Assembly: GCA_020427345.1 (NCBI GenBank)
Contig: JAGQOO010000004.1
Coordinates: 1-40,289 of the forward strand
Length of the DNA stretch: 40,289 bases
Direction: 5' to 3'
DNA from: Phycisphaerales bacterium
GTDB lineage: Bacteria > Planctomycetota > Phycisphaerae > UBA1845 > Fen-1342
Both the position numbers and the translations under genes were made by a program. The notes beneath the pieces are model-generated. The model was not told the origin of the DNA and did not search any database. It worked only from the letters and a program-made list of their open reading frames with translations. Positions 15,583 through 23,814 of the stretch are shown here, piece after piece (position 1 is the stretch's first letter; every line of letters begins with the position of its first letter).

Positions 15583-16371
15583 CTACCAGCCCGCAAACGC
15601 TGCCCGCAACTCCTCTTCGGTATACTGCGCCGGCTGAAGCAGATTCACCACGCGCGGCTCCGCCAGCGGCGATATCTCAATCACCGCCGCCTGGCCGATA
15701 TCGCGTCGATGCGCGTGCAGCTTGCCGCGACAGGGCAGCTTCAACCGACTCGCATATTGTTCAGCCGACTGTCCGGTATCAAAGAAGACCGCCACCGGCG
15801 TATCTCCGTCAACGCGCGTCAGCAGCATCAGGGTCTTGGGCGAAATCGCTGTGCTGTGTACCCAGCCGACAACCTTGACGTCTGTCGCCGACGCGACGAG
15901 CAACCCTTCGCGTGAAGCGCCCCAGGCGGCGCCGGCGAACTCAAGATCGTCCTTGCAGACGATTTCGGGCTTGAAGCCGGCCTCAACTTCGCGGTTGTAC
16001 GCCGTTTCAAAAGACTCCGGGCGAAACGTGTTTTGAATCACCGGATTTTGCGTCGGCGCCCGATTGAACCAGTACACGCCGATCGCGGTGACAAGCGCGG
16101 CAGCCGCCGCCATCGCGGTAAAGCGAAAAACAACAGGCGCCCGGCGGCGAGAGGGCGCCGAGCGCAGCGCCCGCTCCAGCACGCGCTCGACATCCGGGGC
16201 CGGGAACAGTCGCTTGAGCGATTCGTCAACGGCGCGCTGGCTGGCAACCTCGCGCCGGGCGGCGCTATCGCCCGTGAGCGACTCCTCGAACGCGCGGCGC
16301 TCATCGTCGCTCATCTGATTATCCAGATAGCGATCCAGCGCCTCGGTTATGTCGTCTCTTCGCTCACGCAT
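15583..16371 (-). CDS. Membrane anti-sigma factor partner of the ECF sigma
   Basis: The 262-residue protein begins with an acidic helical cytoplasmic part, DDITEALDRYLDNQMSDDE and RRAFEESLTGD (residues 5-36), in the style of zinc-less anti-sigma domains of the RskA/FecR class. One membrane segment follows at about 81-102 (VFRFTAMAAAAALVTAIGVYW), then an exported C-terminal domain of ~160 residues without a recognised fold. The cytoplasmic part should hold the sigma factor encoded 40 bases upstream and release it on a signal from outside. The start at 16371 is chosen because it falls after the sigma stop and gives the expected N-terminus; the ribosome site is weak. The frame remains open further 5' into the sigma gene. 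Confidence 0.8.
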   Translation of the reverse strand: MRERRDDITEALDRYLDNQMSDDERRAFEESLTGDSAARREVASQRAVDESLKRLFPAPDVERVLERALRSAPSRRRAPVVFRFTAMAAAAALVTAIGVYWFNRAPTQNPVIQNTFRPESFETAYNREVEAGFKPEIVCKDDLEFAGAAWGASREGLLVASATDVKVVGWVHSTAISPKTLMLLTRVDGDTPVAVFFDTGQSAEQYASRLKLPCRGKLHAHRRDIGQAAVIEISPLAEPRVVNLLQPAQYTEEELRAAFAGW

Positions 16372-16411
16372 CCCGTCGTCGTCTCCATCCGCCTTTCGTG
16401 CCGCAGCGCAG

Positions 16412-17044
16412 TCAATCCCCGCGCGTGGCGCTTCCCAGTTTCCGTCGCAACGTCTGTCGACTCCTGAACACATGGCTCATCGCCGTGCCGGCAGGCACAT
16501 CCAACGCCGCGGAAATCTCGGCGTAGCTCAGGCCCTGCACAGTTCTCAACAGCAGGCAGGCCCGCGGAATCTCCGCGATCTCGGCCAGCGCGGCGAGCAC
16601 ACGGTCATCAAACCAGTTCGGGTCAAAACCCCCACCCGCGCCGGCCTCCTCGGATGTCGTCCCCGCGGCAGGCTCGGCCGCGGCCTCAAGCGGGACCGCG
16701 CGGCGGCGCTGTTCCCGTCGCGACTGGTTCATCGCAACGAAACGCACAATCTGCCCCATCCAGGCGACAAAGCTGGTGTTCGGATCAAACTCCGCGAGCT
16801 TTCGCAGGGCAATCACGGCTGCTTCCTGGACAACATCCTCCGCCAGATCCGGCTTGCGGGTCACACCACACGCAATCAGCCACAGCGTCCGAAAATGCTG
16901 ACGAAACGCGCGTCCGAAGGCTTCCGTTGCCAGCGCAGGGGCGCTCCCTTGCCGTGCGAGGCGCGCATCGACAGCCCCTGATTGCCCCGAAACACCCATA
17001 GTTCGGCCCGGCCGACGGTTAAGTGCAAACGATCCGGCGGTCAT
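16412..17044 (-). CDS. ECF-type RNA polymerase sigma factor
   Basis: The 210-residue protein has region 2 at about residues 45-105 (LAEDVVQEAAVIALRKL and FVAWMGQIVRFVAMN) and region 4 at about 150-205 (PRACLLLRTVQGLSYAEISA then VPAGTAMSHVFRSRQTLRRKL, the DNA-binding helix-turn-helix). There is no region 1.1 or 3, so it is an ECF sigma factor, in the style of the Rhodopirellula/Verrucomicrobium ECF group. It directs polymerase to a small regulon, normally including its own promoter, and is paired with the anti-sigma gene directly downstream. The start is uncertain: ATG 17044 has no well-spaced ribosome site, and ATG 16999 is an alternative that would trim 15 variable residues. Confidence 0.9.
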   Translation of the reverse strand: MTAGSFALNRRPGRTMGVSGQSGAVDARLARQGSAPALATEAFGRAFRQHFRTLWLIACGVTRKPDLAEDVVQEAAVIALRKLAEFDPNTSFVAWMGQIVRFVAMNQSRREQRRRAVPLEAAAEPAAGTTSEEAGAGGGFDPNWFDDRVLAALAEIAEIPRACLLLRTVQGLSYAEISAALDVPAGTAMSHVFRSRQTLRRKLGSATRGD

Positions 17045-17123
17045 CCTTTACAGATGTCCGCAGGATCGCTCATTATTGCGGAAAGACGCCTTTGCGTGTA
17101 CGCCCGGCGGCCCAAGCCCTCAA

Positions 17124-18002
17124 CTACTCCGGCTTGCTGTCGTCGGTCTTGGGAATTGGGCCGAACTTGGCCTCCAGATTATCGAGCAAGGTCTCGGTCG
17201 ATCGCGCTCCGTCCTTCCCCTTCGTCACAAGCATCAGTTTCTGTTTGTCGCCCTCGATCAACGGGATGACCATTCGTCCGCCGGGAACGAGTTGATCCCA
17301 AAGACCCGAGGGGATCTCAGTCGCCGCCGACATGACCAGGATCGCGTCGTACGGCGCGTATGCCTTCCAGCCGCGCGTGACGTCCTGGGCCAACCCGACC
17401 TCAATCGTCGGATACCCCGCTCGCCTGAGCCGAAGCAGCGTCGCGTCGTACGTAGCGCGGTCGAGCTCAAGCACGAACACATACGGCGTCAGCTCATTCA
17501 CAAGCGCAGCGCCGTAGCCCTGCCCCTCGCTGACGACAAGTACGCGGTCGCGTTGTGCGACCGCCAACGCCTGAAGCATGACACACATGACATAAGGATG
17601 TGGAATGACCTGGCCGGAGGTCAGCGCGATGGTGACCATATCGTGCGCCTGTTGCACCGAAAGGCCGTTCGGCAGGAATGGTTCGCGTGGGACGACGCGC
17701 AATGCGCGTTCGATCTCCGGATTGACCAGCTCCGGCCCCTTGATTTTCGTTTGAGAGAAGGCGTGGCGCGCCATGGTGGCGCGCTGGCGAAGGCTACGTT
17801 TCCTACGAGACCGCTCCCACTCCAGCTTGCCGTCTTCGGATTGCTTGACATGCTCCGCCTGTGGCAGTTTGTCATCGGGGATTCGCTCCGCCTTGGCCTT
17901 ATCCGCCGGCTGCACGTCCGATTCCTGCCCGAGCGCGCCCGGCGCGAAGAAGGCCGATGCAAACCCGACCGCCATCACCGAAAGAACTCCAAATCTCCGC
18001 AT
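17124..18002 (-). CDS. Exported protein-L-isoaspartate O-methyltransferase-like protein
   Basis: The 292-residue protein starts at ATG 18002 (GAGGAAGGAA upstream) with a signal peptide (MRRFGVLSVMAVGFASAFFA). The rest follows the PCMT plan: RALRVVPREPFLP, a SGQVIPHPYVMCVMLQAL segment that matches the family's 'GQTISQPYIVALM', a Rossmann strand RVLVVSEGQGYGAALV, and PYDAILVMSAATEIPSGLWD followed by QLVPGGRMVIPL. PCMT normally methylates isoaspartyl residues to start their repair with S-adenosylmethionine. Here the SAM loop is SEGQGYG instead of the usual GTGSGY, and the protein appears exported, where SAM is scarce. It may therefore be a repurposed or inactive relative. It lies 51 bases downstream of the DUF4159 gene on the same strand, a probable operon. 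Confidence 0.8.
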   Translation of the reverse strand: MRRFGVLSVMAVGFASAFFAPGALGQESDVQPADKAKAERIPDDKLPQAEHVKQSEDGKLEWERSRRKRSLRQRATMARHAFSQTKIKGPELVNPEIERALRVVPREPFLPNGLSVQQAHDMVTIALTSGQVIPHPYVMCVMLQALAVAQRDRVLVVSEGQGYGAALVNELTPYVFVLELDRATYDATLLRLRRAGYPTIEVGLAQDVTRGWKAYAPYDAILVMSAATEIPSGLWDQLVPGGRMVIPLIEGDKQKLMLVTKGKDGARSTETLLDNLEAKFGPIPKTDDSKPE

Positions 18003-18053
18003 CGACTCGTTCCTTCCTCTGTCTAATCCCACTACTCAGACGAGAACGCCCGC

Positions 18054-20324
18054 TCAGTTATTCGACACTCCGCCCTTTTGAACACCGGGCGTATCCCCGA
18101 ACAGCACCAGATTTCGCATCAGCCCCAGGCACGTCGCCCCGTCAAAACCCGCCAGATCGAACGGTTCGGCCCCCAAGAGCCCCACACTGATGTCGAGTGG
18201 CGACAGCACGACGGCGATCCGCTCGTCATACTCAAAAACGCGCAGCGGCGGAATATCAGACCCACGGGCCAGGCGCCGCCCCGCCCGACGGTACGCCGCG
18301 CTCACCGGAGTTTCGGCCCCGAGGCCGGCTCCGGTCAGTATCGCGGAACTCGCCGGAATCGCGCGCCACGCTCGAGGATCGTATGCCGAGATCTCCATCG
18401 CCGCAGCCACCTCCGACTCGACCGACTTAGCGAACTCGGCGGATCCGCCTGCCGCATCGGCAATCAAGACGCCGCCGGCTTCGATAAATCGCCGCAACCC
18501 GGCGCGTTCGGCATCGGACAGACTCAACGGCGCTTTGCCGGTTACGTGGGCGACGCGGTACTGCGCCAGCCGATCAGAATCGAGCCGCACGCCTTCACTG
18601 ACCAGCAGCCGCACATGGTCGTTATTGTTCATCGCGGCGGCGACGCGCTCCCAGCCGGCGGGTTCGATGTTCCAGTCGCCATCGTATTCAATTCGCGCCA
18701 GGCGGACGGTTCGATCGAGTTCGTGCGACTCCAGTTCGATAATCGGGGTTTTGAGCCGGTTACGCATCACGACTCGATCCGTCGCATACAGATACGCGTC
18801 AAGCCCCAGCCGGAATCGCGATTCGTCGCGCGCCAGGCGATACGTTCGCCACGCGTCGCCGATGGGCTCTTCAATCAGGACCGCCAAGGACCGCAACCCG
18901 TTCGACACTTCCCACGCCTTCGGCGGATTCGTGATCGGGTATTGCACACCGCCGGAGAAGAGCGGGTGCGTCGCGTCGATCGCGACGGCGACGTGATCCG
19001 GAATGATTCGCTTCAACTCTGCCTTGGCGCTGGCGACAAACTCCGCATCATCATCCGCCGGTGAGATTAACAGGAACCCGCCGCGCGCCACATAGTCGCG
19101 CAGCTTCTCGACCTGCGGTTCGCCGAACTCGAGCTTTCCCTTGCCGGTGATATACAGTGCCGGCGCTTCGAGCAGGTCGGACACCGGCCCGTCGAGCGAC
19201 ACGATCTGCCAGTTGAATGGGCGCTCAAAGGCGCGCTCCGCAAACCGTGTCAGGTTCTCAACGTCGCGCAGATTGCGGTCCCAATCCGTCGCGAACTCCA
19301 GCTTGTTCATCAGCAGCGGCGCCCGCCCATGCGTCAGAAACAACACCGCGAACGCCGTATCGTGAATGTCCGCGTCCCAACTGCCGTCGAGTTTCTGTCG
19401 GCTTAGTAGATCTGCGGCGCCGATTCGGAACCAGTCATGCCGACCGAATCGTTTTCGCCCGCTCGCGCGACCCGCCCGCTCCACGCCGTAGAGGTAGTAG
19501 TGCTTCCATTGACCGCCGCCCGAGGGATTGTCGGGCGAGAAGCGCCGCTCGAACCACTCGAGGCCCTTCTTCACGGCGGCGTCAAGTTCCGGTGAACGCG
19601 TCGCGCGGGGCGAGTTGAACGCCTGATCAATCACGATGAATAGCGTCGCCAGCCCGCCCGCTGTCATGCTGCCGGTGGTTTCGCGGTCCGGCCGATACTT
19701 CCACCCGCCGTCCTCGGCCTGTCCTTTCAGCCAATACGACTCAACCCGCTGCCAATACCCCTCGAAGTTGGGGCTCTTTGCGCCCGCCGATGCCGCCATC
19801 CACACGCCAAGCACACCAAACTGGCTGTTGGAGTTGTCAAACCAGCGGCGTTCGAGTTCGGCGCCGGTGCAGTAGTAGCCGTAACCGCCGGCGTTGGGGT
19901 TTCCGCTTGGATGCGCCCCAGCGAGAAGATCGCGCATGTCGTTCTGCAATGTGTCGCGGTACTTGCGCACATTCGTCAGCGCCAGGGCCTGCGCCCGCAG
20001 GCTGAGCACATACGTCGTGTGTGGGCGCTGCTTTTCCAACCAATCGAGCGCCCCTTGCAAGTCGGCCTCGTTCGGGTTCACGCCGGCGCTCAGCAGCGCC
20101 AGCGAAACGAGCGCGGTGCTGCCGCCGCGATATCGGGCCTCGCGAATCGCTCCGGGTGAATCTTCCCAGGTCCCGTCGGCGTCGCGCATCGACCGCAGCC
20201 ACGCGACCGCTCGTTCGACGCCATCGTCGACGCGCTCAGCCGTAAGCGGACCTTGGGTTTGTCCGCGCGCGGAGAGACTCGCGACAACCGCCAACGTCAC
20301 TCCGATCAGCCTACGAACCGCCAA
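18054..20324 (-). CDS. Exported DUF4159 protein with terpenoid-cyclase-like toroid
   Basis: The 756-residue protein begins with a TTG codon (GGAG six bases upstream) and a signal peptide (MAVRRLIGVTLAVVASLSA). Residues ~30-350 are alpha-alpha repeats with GTWEDSP, GGWKYRPDRETTGSMTAGGL and DGSWDADIHDTAFAVLFLTHG, the QW-like pattern of prenyltransferase/squalene-cyclase toroids, but no catalytic DxDD motif is seen. Two glutamine-amidotransferase-like DUF4159 segments follow, one near 390 (ALYITGKGKLEF, LRDYVARGGFLLISP) and a second near 590 (VAHVTGKAPLSLSDAERAGL, EAGGVLIADAAGG). Proteins of this build are frequent in planctomycetes. Their role is unknown; a protein-binding or surface-associated function is more likely than cyclase activity. 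The PCMT-like gene follows. Confidence 0.8.
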   Translation of the reverse strand: MAVRRLIGVTLAVVASLSARGQTQGPLTAERVDDGVERAVAWLRSMRDADGTWEDSPGAIREARYRGGSTALVSLALLSAGVNPNEADLQGALDWLEKQRPHTTYVLSLRAQALALTNVRKYRDTLQNDMRDLLAGAHPSGNPNAGGYGYYCTGAELERRWFDNSNSQFGVLGVWMAASAGAKSPNFEGYWQRVESYWLKGQAEDGGWKYRPDRETTGSMTAGGLATLFIVIDQAFNSPRATRSPELDAAVKKGLEWFERRFSPDNPSGGGQWKHYYLYGVERAGRASGRKRFGRHDWFRIGAADLLSRQKLDGSWDADIHDTAFAVLFLTHGRAPLLMNKLEFATDWDRNLRDVENLTRFAERAFERPFNWQIVSLDGPVSDLLEAPALYITGKGKLEFGEPQVEKLRDYVARGGFLLISPADDDAEFVASAKAELKRIIPDHVAVAIDATHPLFSGGVQYPITNPPKAWEVSNGLRSLAVLIEEPIGDAWRTYRLARDESRFRLGLDAYLYATDRVVMRNRLKTPIIELESHELDRTVRLARIEYDGDWNIEPAGWERVAAAMNNNDHVRLLVSEGVRLDSDRLAQYRVAHVTGKAPLSLSDAERAGLRRFIEAGGVLIADAAGGSAEFAKSVESEVAAAMEISAYDPRAWRAIPASSAILTGAGLGAETPVSAAYRRAGRRLARGSDIPPLRVFEYDERIAVVLSPLDISVGLLGAEPFDLAGFDGATCLGLMRNLVLFGDTPGVQKGGVSNN

Positions 20325-20432
20325 ACCGATCTCCGTTCAGGCTCTTACACTTCTTATCGTACCTGTCAGTGTGGGAGTTCGGGCTAGTCGCGAGAGCGGC
20401 GCCCGTCAAGGCGGGCGTGGCGTGACTATAAA

Positions 20433-20461
20433 TTGACCCTGTTATCGTAACTGCCTAGACT
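20433..20461 (+). promoter_or_regulatory. Predicted sigma-70-type promoter of the kinase gene
   Basis: TTGACC (20433-20438) and TAGACT (20456-20461) are spaced by 17 bases, in the 161-base divergent region ahead of the kinase gene. A 6-bp inverted repeat (20400-20405 with 20412-20417) lies just upstream. Transcription would begin near 20468, leaving a short leader. Confidence 0.5.
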
Positions 20462-20485
20462 TGAGGGGGATAGACGTTACCTACC

Positions 20486-21736
20486 ATGCCCGCCGTAGCG
20501 CGTTGGGGATCCATGGCCGCAGGCGCCGAAGACAGCCAAATTCGACGAGCCGTCATCGAGCGGAACCTCGTCACGCCCGACGAACTCGCGGCCGCCGACG
20601 CCCGCCGGGGCGGCCGAAACGGGGCCGAAGCCCCATTGGGCCAGACCCTGCTTGAGTTGGGCTATCTCACGCGCACCCAGCTCGACCGCCTGGTGGCAGG
20701 CGCCAGTGACGACTCCGGCAGCCGCTCCGTTCAGCAGATTCCCGGTTACCAACTCATTCGAAAAGTCGGCGCTGGGGCGATGGCGGTGGTCTACAAAGCC
20801 AAGCAGATCAGCCTCGACCGCATCGTGGCCATCAAGGTGCTGCCGAAGCGGCTGAGCGCGAACACAGAATTCGTCGACCGCTTTTACAAAGAGGGCAAGG
20901 CCGCCGCGGCCCTCAGCCATAACAACATTGTGCAGGCAATCGACGTAGGCGAAGCTGGCGGGTTCCATTACTTTGTCATGGAGTTCGTCGAGGGCGCAAC
21001 TGTTTACGACGAACTCGCCGCCGGCCGACTGTATGAAGAAAAGGACGCGCTGCGGATCGTGCGGCAGATCGCGGACGCCCTGCAGCACGCCCACGAGCGC
21101 GGGATCATCCACCGCGACGTCAAACCCAAGAACATCATGCTGACCAAGGAGCGCGTTGCCAAACTCGCCGATATGGGTCTCGCTCGTGCGACGACCGACG
21201 TCGACGCTGCCCTCGCCGAAGCCGGGCGGGCGTATGGCACGCCGTATTACATCAGCCCGGAGCAGATTCGCGGTGAAGTCAGCATCGACCACCGCGCGGA
21301 TATCTACTCGCTCGGCTCGACGTTCTATCACATGATGACGGGCAAAGTGCCGTTCGAAGGCCCGACGCCTTCGGCCGTAATGCACAAGCACCTGCGCGAA
21401 GCGCTTGCCCCGCCGGATCATCTCAATACCAAACTCACGGCGGGCTGCGCGGCGATGATCGAGATGATGATGGCCAAGAAGCGCGAAGAGCGCTATCAGA
21501 GCTGTCGAGAACTCATCGAGGACATCGACCGGCTGATGCGCGGTGAGCAGTTGCAGTACGCCCAGCACGGGCTCGACCAGTCAACGCTGGCCGATCTCGC
21601 CCGCGGCGCCCCGGCGCCCATGGCCCCGCCGCCGCGAACGACTACCGACACCTCATCAACGACGATCATGCTCGGCGTCGGTCTGGCTGTCAGCATCGTG
21701 TTGAACATCATCCTGATCGTCGTCCTGATGGGCTGA
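20486..21736 (+). CDS. Hanks-type Ser/Thr protein kinase with C-terminal membrane anchor
   Basis: The 416-residue protein has an N-terminal helical domain (about 17-72, SQIRRAVIERNLVTPDEL ... LGQTLLELGYLTRTQLDRLV) resembling GspE/MshE N-domains. A full kinase domain spans about 87-355: nucleotide loop GAGAMA at 95-100, VAIKVLP with K117, E136 on helix C, HRDVKPKN with catalytic D211, DMG at 229-231 and SPE at 258-260. A Pro/Thr-rich linker leads to one membrane helix (about 393-415) at the extreme C-terminus. There is no extracytoplasmic sensor domain, so it is tail-anchored with the kinase in the cytoplasm. Catalytic residues are complete, although the third loop glycine is Ala and DFG is DMG. 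An in-frame ATG at 20513, with GGGGA just before it, is an alternative start. A lipoprotein gene follows on the same strand. Confidence 0.92.
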   Translation: MPAVARWGSMAAGAEDSQIRRAVIERNLVTPDELAAADARRGGRNGAEAPLGQTLLELGYLTRTQLDRLVAGASDDSGSRSVQQIPGYQLIRKVGAGAMAVVYKAKQISLDRIVAIKVLPKRLSANTEFVDRFYKEGKAAAALSHNNIVQAIDVGEAGGFHYFVMEFVEGATVYDELAAGRLYEEKDALRIVRQIADALQHAHERGIIHRDVKPKNIMLTKERVAKLADMGLARATTDVDAALAEAGRAYGTPYYISPEQIRGEVSIDHRADIYSLGSTFYHMMTGKVPFEGPTPSAVMHKHLREALAPPDHLNTKLTAGCAAMIEMMMAKKREERYQSCRELIEDIDRLMRGEQLQYAQHGLDQSTLADLARGAPAPMAPPPRTTTDTSSTTIMLGVGLAVSIVLNIILIVVLMG

Positions 21737-21786
21737 GCCGCGCCGCGATGCGCCGCCGACGGACAAGGCACTTCCCGCTCCGACTG

Positions 21787-22275
21787 ATGGCCACAAACAC
21801 TATGGTTCGTGTCGCGACGGCGTTGGTCGCCGCATTATCGTTCTTTGCGATCGCGGCGCTCAGCGGGTGTCGGGGAGATTTCTCCCTTCAGCCTGCCAAC
21901 CCCAAGCCCGCGCCGCCGATCGTGACTTTGCCATTCGTGCAGGAGATTACGTGCGAGCGGTTTCGCGTGATCGTCAAGAAGGCGCCTTCACCGGATGTGA
22001 TGCTCGTCGTCAACGGGGCCACACAGAGCACGATCGACGTTCACCCCGGCGAGGGCTTCACGATCATGGCCCGCGGTGGCTTCGCTGAGCGCTACGAGTT
22101 GGTGCAAATCCAAGATGACGCGGCGCTGTTCCGTCGCCTGACACGCGAAGACAAAACCGCCGAAGGCCGCGGCGTGCGAACGCGCGCGGAGGTTGTATTG
22201 GTGCGATCGACCGAGCCGCTGGAGGTCATCCCGCAGGCGTCGCACGATTCGGTCGTTACGACAGAAGATGAATGA
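21787..22275 (+). CDS. Hypothetical lipoprotein
   Basis: The 162-residue protein has a lipoprotein signal ending ALSGC, so it should be attached to a membrane by its Cys. The mature part is Pro-rich at first, then mixed beta structure (FRVIVKKAPSPDVMLVVNG, FTIMARGGFAERYELVQI) with an acidic end. I recognise no family. The start is uncertain: ATG 21787 gives a normal-length signal peptide, ATG 21748 would add an Arg-rich 13 residues and ATG 21802 would shorten it. It follows the kinase gene by about 50 bases on the same strand and may be co-transcribed with it. A membrane-attached partner of the kinase is possible but unproven. Confidence 0.65.
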   Translation: MATNTMVRVATALVAALSFFAIAALSGCRGDFSLQPANPKPAPPIVTLPFVQEITCERFRVIVKKAPSPDVMLVVNGATQSTIDVHPGEGFTIMARGGFAERYELVQIQDDAALFRRLTREDKTAEGRGVRTRAEVVLVRSTEPLEVIPQASHDSVVTTEDE

Positions 22276-22307
22276 CCGGAAGAACAGAATAGCCGGACGG
22301 CACCAGC

Positions 22308-22404
22308 GGATTAGCGTCGTGCGCGCGCGAAGTGAGTTGGGGGATGGGTCCCCGCTTTCGCGGGGATGACGGGAGGATTAGCTTCGTGCGCGCGAAGTGA
22401 GTTG
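22308..22404. repeat. Direct repeat pair enclosing a dispersed-type hairpin repeat
   Basis: Two near-identical copies start GGATTAGC(G/T)TCGTGCGCG and end GAAGTGAGTTG: copy one at 22308-22339 and copy two at 22375-22404, two bases shorter. Between them, 22349-22366 is the hairpin TCCCCGC-TTTC-GCGGGGA within a GGGTCCCC...GGGGATGACGG context. Translated on the reverse strand it gives the well-known spurious peptide VIPAKAG, which marks a dispersed intergenic repeat found in many bacteria. It lies between two convergent genes. Confidence 0.7.
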
Positions 22405-22429
22405 ATCGCCATCGCGAGCAACCGCGCCA

Positions 22430-22515
22430 CCGTGTGCCACTGCCGTGGCGGCAGTCGTTCCGCGAACCGACGCCATGGAGTCAGCCACCACTGCCGAGAC
22501 GGCAGTGGCACACGG
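22430..22515. repeat. Nested palindromes, REP/BIME-like unit
   Basis: Arms CCGTGTGCCACTGCCGT (22430-22446) and its exact reverse complement (22499-22515) form a 17-bp inverted repeat 52 bases apart. Each arm is also half of a local hairpin: ACTGCCG/CGGCAGT at 22439-22455 and CCACTGCCG/CGGCAGTGG at 22488-22508, each with a 3-base loop. The core ACTGCCG thus occurs four times in alternating orientation. This resembles a pair of REP elements in a BIME. It fills the convergent gap before the esterase gene. Confidence 0.7.
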
Positions 22516-22542
22516 GTGGGGATGATTCTGGCGCCGGAATCC

Positions 22543-23790
22543 CTAGTCCTTCGACACAGGAAACAAGTAGCGCAGCACATCATCAAACCGCGCCGACCAG
22601 GCCGCCTCGTTGTGCTCGCCGCCTTCCACTTCGACGTACTCAAAATCCCGCTGCTGCTGATAGCCCATACCGATCAGCGTCTGGCGCAACCGGCGGCAGT
22701 TTTCGATCTCCGGACCGGCGCCTGCGCGGCCGTTTGAGCGACCCTCGCGCGTGCCCATGTCGAACCACAATCGCGGCTTGAACGCCGACTTGTTCGTGCG
22801 GACATAATCCACCAGCCAACCGTCCTGCCACTGCAGCGACGGCGACAGCGCCGCACAGCGCGAGAAAACGTCCGGCCGGCGAAAACACGCGTACAGCGAA
22901 ATCAGCCCGCCCATCGACGAGCCGGCGATCGCGGTGTCGTCTCGACCCGGCTTGGTGCGATAAGTCTTGTCGATCAGCGGCTTGACCGTTTCGACCACAA
23001 ACTCCACGTACTTGTCGCCGTCCCCGCCGCCGCCGTATCGCGCGTCGCGCACCGGGGCATACTCGTCCATCCTGTCCGGCGTGTTGTAGATCGCGACGAT
23101 AATGACCGGCTCGATTTCCCTGGCGTTGATGAGGCGTTCGGCGGTTTCGTCGACGTTCCACTCGATCCCGAGAAACGACGTTCGCGCATCGAACAGATTC
23201 CCGCCGTCGTGCATATACAGCACCGGATAGCGGCTGTTCTTTTCCGCGTCATAGCCGGGCGGCAGATACACGAGCACATCACGCGTATTGTCGAGTTGCG
23301 GAGAGTACACCTCCGCGTGCAGGCGGATGTCGCCGGTGCGTGTGCTCGGAATCGTCGGTTGCATCGGGTTGTTGAACACTGTGGTCCGGATGGCGGTGCG
23401 CGGCGCGTCCGCCCAGCGTTCGACGCTGTGCAGAATGGTGAGCTCGTCCGCGTCAGTGGGGATTGCGACACGGCGATTGGGGATATCCACGCCGTCCGCG
23501 TTCAACTCTACCGACGACCATTCACCGACCCGCGTAAACTTGTACTCCAGCACCGTGCCGCGCAACTTCCACTGCCCGGCGTACAAGTCAGGCGAGACAC
23601 GCTCCAGCGAGCGGCCGTTCGACTTCCAGCCGTCTACCGACAAGGCGAGATAGATTCGCGGTGGCGGTTCCTCGATGGGCGGAGTCACCACCACAAACCG
23701 TACAAGTGTGTCTTTCGCGTCCACCGCAGGCGCCTCCGTTTGCCCGCCGCTCGATTGAGCGCACAACCAGCAGATTATCGCGAACATCAT
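22543..23790 (-). CDS. Exported alpha/beta-hydrolase esterase (enterochelin-esterase-like)
   Basis: The 415-residue protein has a signal peptide (MMFAIICWLCAQSSGGQ) and an N-terminal beta-sandwich (about 30-120, RIYLALSVDGWKSNGRSL, LEYKFTRVGEW) like a starch-binding/CBM48 or Fes N-domain. A catalytic domain of the esterase-D/Fes type follows: VLVYLPPGYDAEKNSRYPVL, the nucleophile elbow GSSMGG with Ser near 292, WFDMGTREG near the acid position, and GGEHNEAAW with catalytic His near 393. The triad looks complete. Such exported enzymes cleave acetyl or feruloyl esters or siderophore esters; the substrate is not evident. The start ATG 23790 has GAGG ten bases ahead; a GTG three codons earlier overlaps that site. 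It begins 24 bases after the TVP38-like gene on the same strand. Confidence 0.88.
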   Translation of the reverse strand: MMFAIICWLCAQSSGGQTEAPAVDAKDTLVRFVVVTPPIEEPPPRIYLALSVDGWKSNGRSLERVSPDLYAGQWKLRGTVLEYKFTRVGEWSSVELNADGVDIPNRRVAIPTDADELTILHSVERWADAPRTAIRTTVFNNPMQPTIPSTRTGDIRLHAEVYSPQLDNTRDVLVYLPPGYDAEKNSRYPVLYMHDGGNLFDARTSFLGIEWNVDETAERLINAREIEPVIIVAIYNTPDRMDEYAPVRDARYGGGGDGDKYVEFVVETVKPLIDKTYRTKPGRDDTAIAGSSMGGLISLYACFRRPDVFSRCAALSPSLQWQDGWLVDYVRTNKSAFKPRLWFDMGTREGRSNGRAGAGPEIENCRRLRQTLIGMGYQQQRDFEYVEVEGGEHNEAAWSARFDDVLRYLFPVSKD

Positions 23791-23814
23791 GTTGAGCACA
23801 CCTCGCCTCTGCGG

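Noticed and set aside
20477-21568. A 363-residue reverse-strand frame opposite the Ser/Thr kinase
   Set aside because: It lies wholly antisense to a kinase with all catalytic motifs and has no recognisable feature of its own.
22308-22515. A CRISPR array
   Set aside because: There are only two imperfect direct repeats, with a hairpin repeat between them instead of a spacer, and no cas gene.
22311-22643. A reverse-strand frame encoding VIPAKAGTHPP
   Set aside because: This peptide is the known false translation of a dispersed hairpin repeat; the frame also overlaps the esterase end.
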